DNA of 64,000 nucleotides. It comes from Alphaproteobacteria bacterium (lineage in GTDB: Bacteria; Pseudomonadota; Alphaproteobacteria; Rhodobacterales; Rhodobacteraceae). Shown here one piece after another: positions 63,521-64,000 of this stretch. The DNA is taken from positions 248,001-312,000 of the forward strand of contig JAUIFH010000002.1 in the NCBI GenBank assembly GCA_030429495.1. Reading direction: 5' to 3'. The stretch's first letter is position 1. Every line of letters begins with the position of its first letter. The position numbers and the translations under genes were made by a program. The notes beneath the pieces are model-generated. The model was not told the origin of the DNA and searched no databases. It saw nothing but the letters and a program-made list of their open reading frames with translations.

Positions 63521-64000
63521 CAGCGTTCGATGAGCGAGCGCCCGGTCATCTCGGGCGGCAGGTCAAGACCCATGAGGTCAAGCAGTGTCGGCGCAAGATC
63601 GGCAAGGCGGCCGTTCCTCAGGTGCGCGCCCTCGGGCCCGCCGATCAGGATCACCGGCACCGGGTTCGTCGTATGCGCGGTATGCGGCCCGCCGGTCTCC
63701 GGGTCGATCATCGTTTCGCAATTGCCGTGATCGGCGGTCACGATCATCGCGCCGCCGGCCGCCTCAAGCGCCACGAGCGCGCGGGCGAGGCCGCGGTCGA
63801 CCTCCTCCACTGCAGCGATGGCGGCAGACAGATCGCCGGTATGGCCGACCATGTCTGGGTTGGCATAATTCACCACGATAAGGTCGTAGCCCTTGCCGAT
63901 GGCATCGACGAGCGTGTCCGACACTTCGGGTGCGGACATTTCCGGTTGCAGGTCATAGGTGGCGACCTTGGGCGAAGGGGCCATGTGGCGGTCCTCGCCA
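63520..64000 (-). CDS. gpmI: 2,3-bisphosphoglycerate-independent phosphoglycerate mutase (3' part)
   Basis: Only the C-terminal 159 residues are in the window; the frame stays open at the right edge ([19 protein letters not shown]). Recognised by [27 protein letters not shown] and [11 protein letters not shown], the metal- and phosphoserine-site segments. It interconverts 3- and 2-phosphoglycerate in glycolysis. The stop overlaps the envC start. Confidence 0.95.
   Translation of the reverse strand, partial: GEDRHMAPSPKVATYDLQPEMSAPEVSDTLVDAIGKGYDLIVVNYANPDMVGHTGDLSAAIAAVEEVDRGLARALVALEAAGGAMIVTADHGNCETMIDPETGGPHTAHTTNPVPVILIGGPEGAHLRNGRLADLAPTLLDLMGLDLPPEMTGRSLIER

Overview
The window is a GC-rich, densely packed piece of chromosome from an alphaproteobacterium, almost certainly Rhodobacterales (Rhodobacter, Rhodovulum or Defluviimonas-like). 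The evidence is family content and order: gpmI-envC-ctpA-rppH, rbfA and truB together, DUF3035 and DUF1674 proteins, an N-formylglutamate amidohydrolase, a PHA synthase, and a LIV-type ABC transporter flanked by acyl-CoA ligases. The assignment rests on reading the translated proteins; no database search was possible.

Layout. 1-5.3 kb: start of an unknown gene, lolA, a transglycosylase lipoprotein, hspQ, a 558-base gene-free stretch, a STAS/anti-sigma-kinase pair, free-methionine-sulfoxide reductase, a double-domain GFA protein and a VOC protein. 5.4-9.3 kb: LysE exporter, homocysteine methyltransferase, rluA, DUF1643, RTX-repeat protein. 9.4-13.1 kb: rpsO, a secreted FGE-fold protein inserted between rpsO and pnp, then pnp with a hairpin-rich leader. 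13.2-19.2 kb: 1-Cys peroxiredoxin, then divergently an aldehyde dehydrogenase/MttB-family methyltransferase/flavin-FeS oxidoreductase operon, with a 30-bp perfect palindrome in the shared intergenic space. 19.2-36.7 kb: mostly housekeeping (truB, DUF2233, rbfA, dapB, DUF1674, rsmB, heparinase-like, purH, lspA, DUF3035, an M16 pair, mutL, rmuC) followed by a saccharopine-dehydrogenase-family protein and a histidine phosphatase.

36.7-48.6 kb is the most system-like part. A PAS-PAS-hybrid histidine kinase and an OmpR-type regulator are divergent from a tightly overlapping operon: AMP-forming acyl-CoA ligase, LIV ATPase, permease, small two-helix membrane protein, VOC protein, second permease, periplasmic binding protein, second ATPase and a phenylacetate-CoA-ligase-family protein with an altered nucleotide P-loop. 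It reads as a sensed, imported and CoA-activated carboxylic acid, substrate unknown. Next come a GAF-LuxR regulator, a Tat-exported metallo-beta-lactamase-fold protein with a perfect dyad between them, and a secreted pseudo-caspase with two peptidoglycan-binding domains.

52.4-64 kb: phaC, rpmJ, tRNA-Val(GAC), N-formylglutamate amidohydrolase, dinB with an N-terminal zinc ribbon, SPFH/NfeD pair, a cytochrome P450 divergent from a LysR regulator, then rppH, ctpA, envC and the 3' part of gpmI, all on the minus strand. No insertion sequence, prophage, integrase or CRISPR array was seen.
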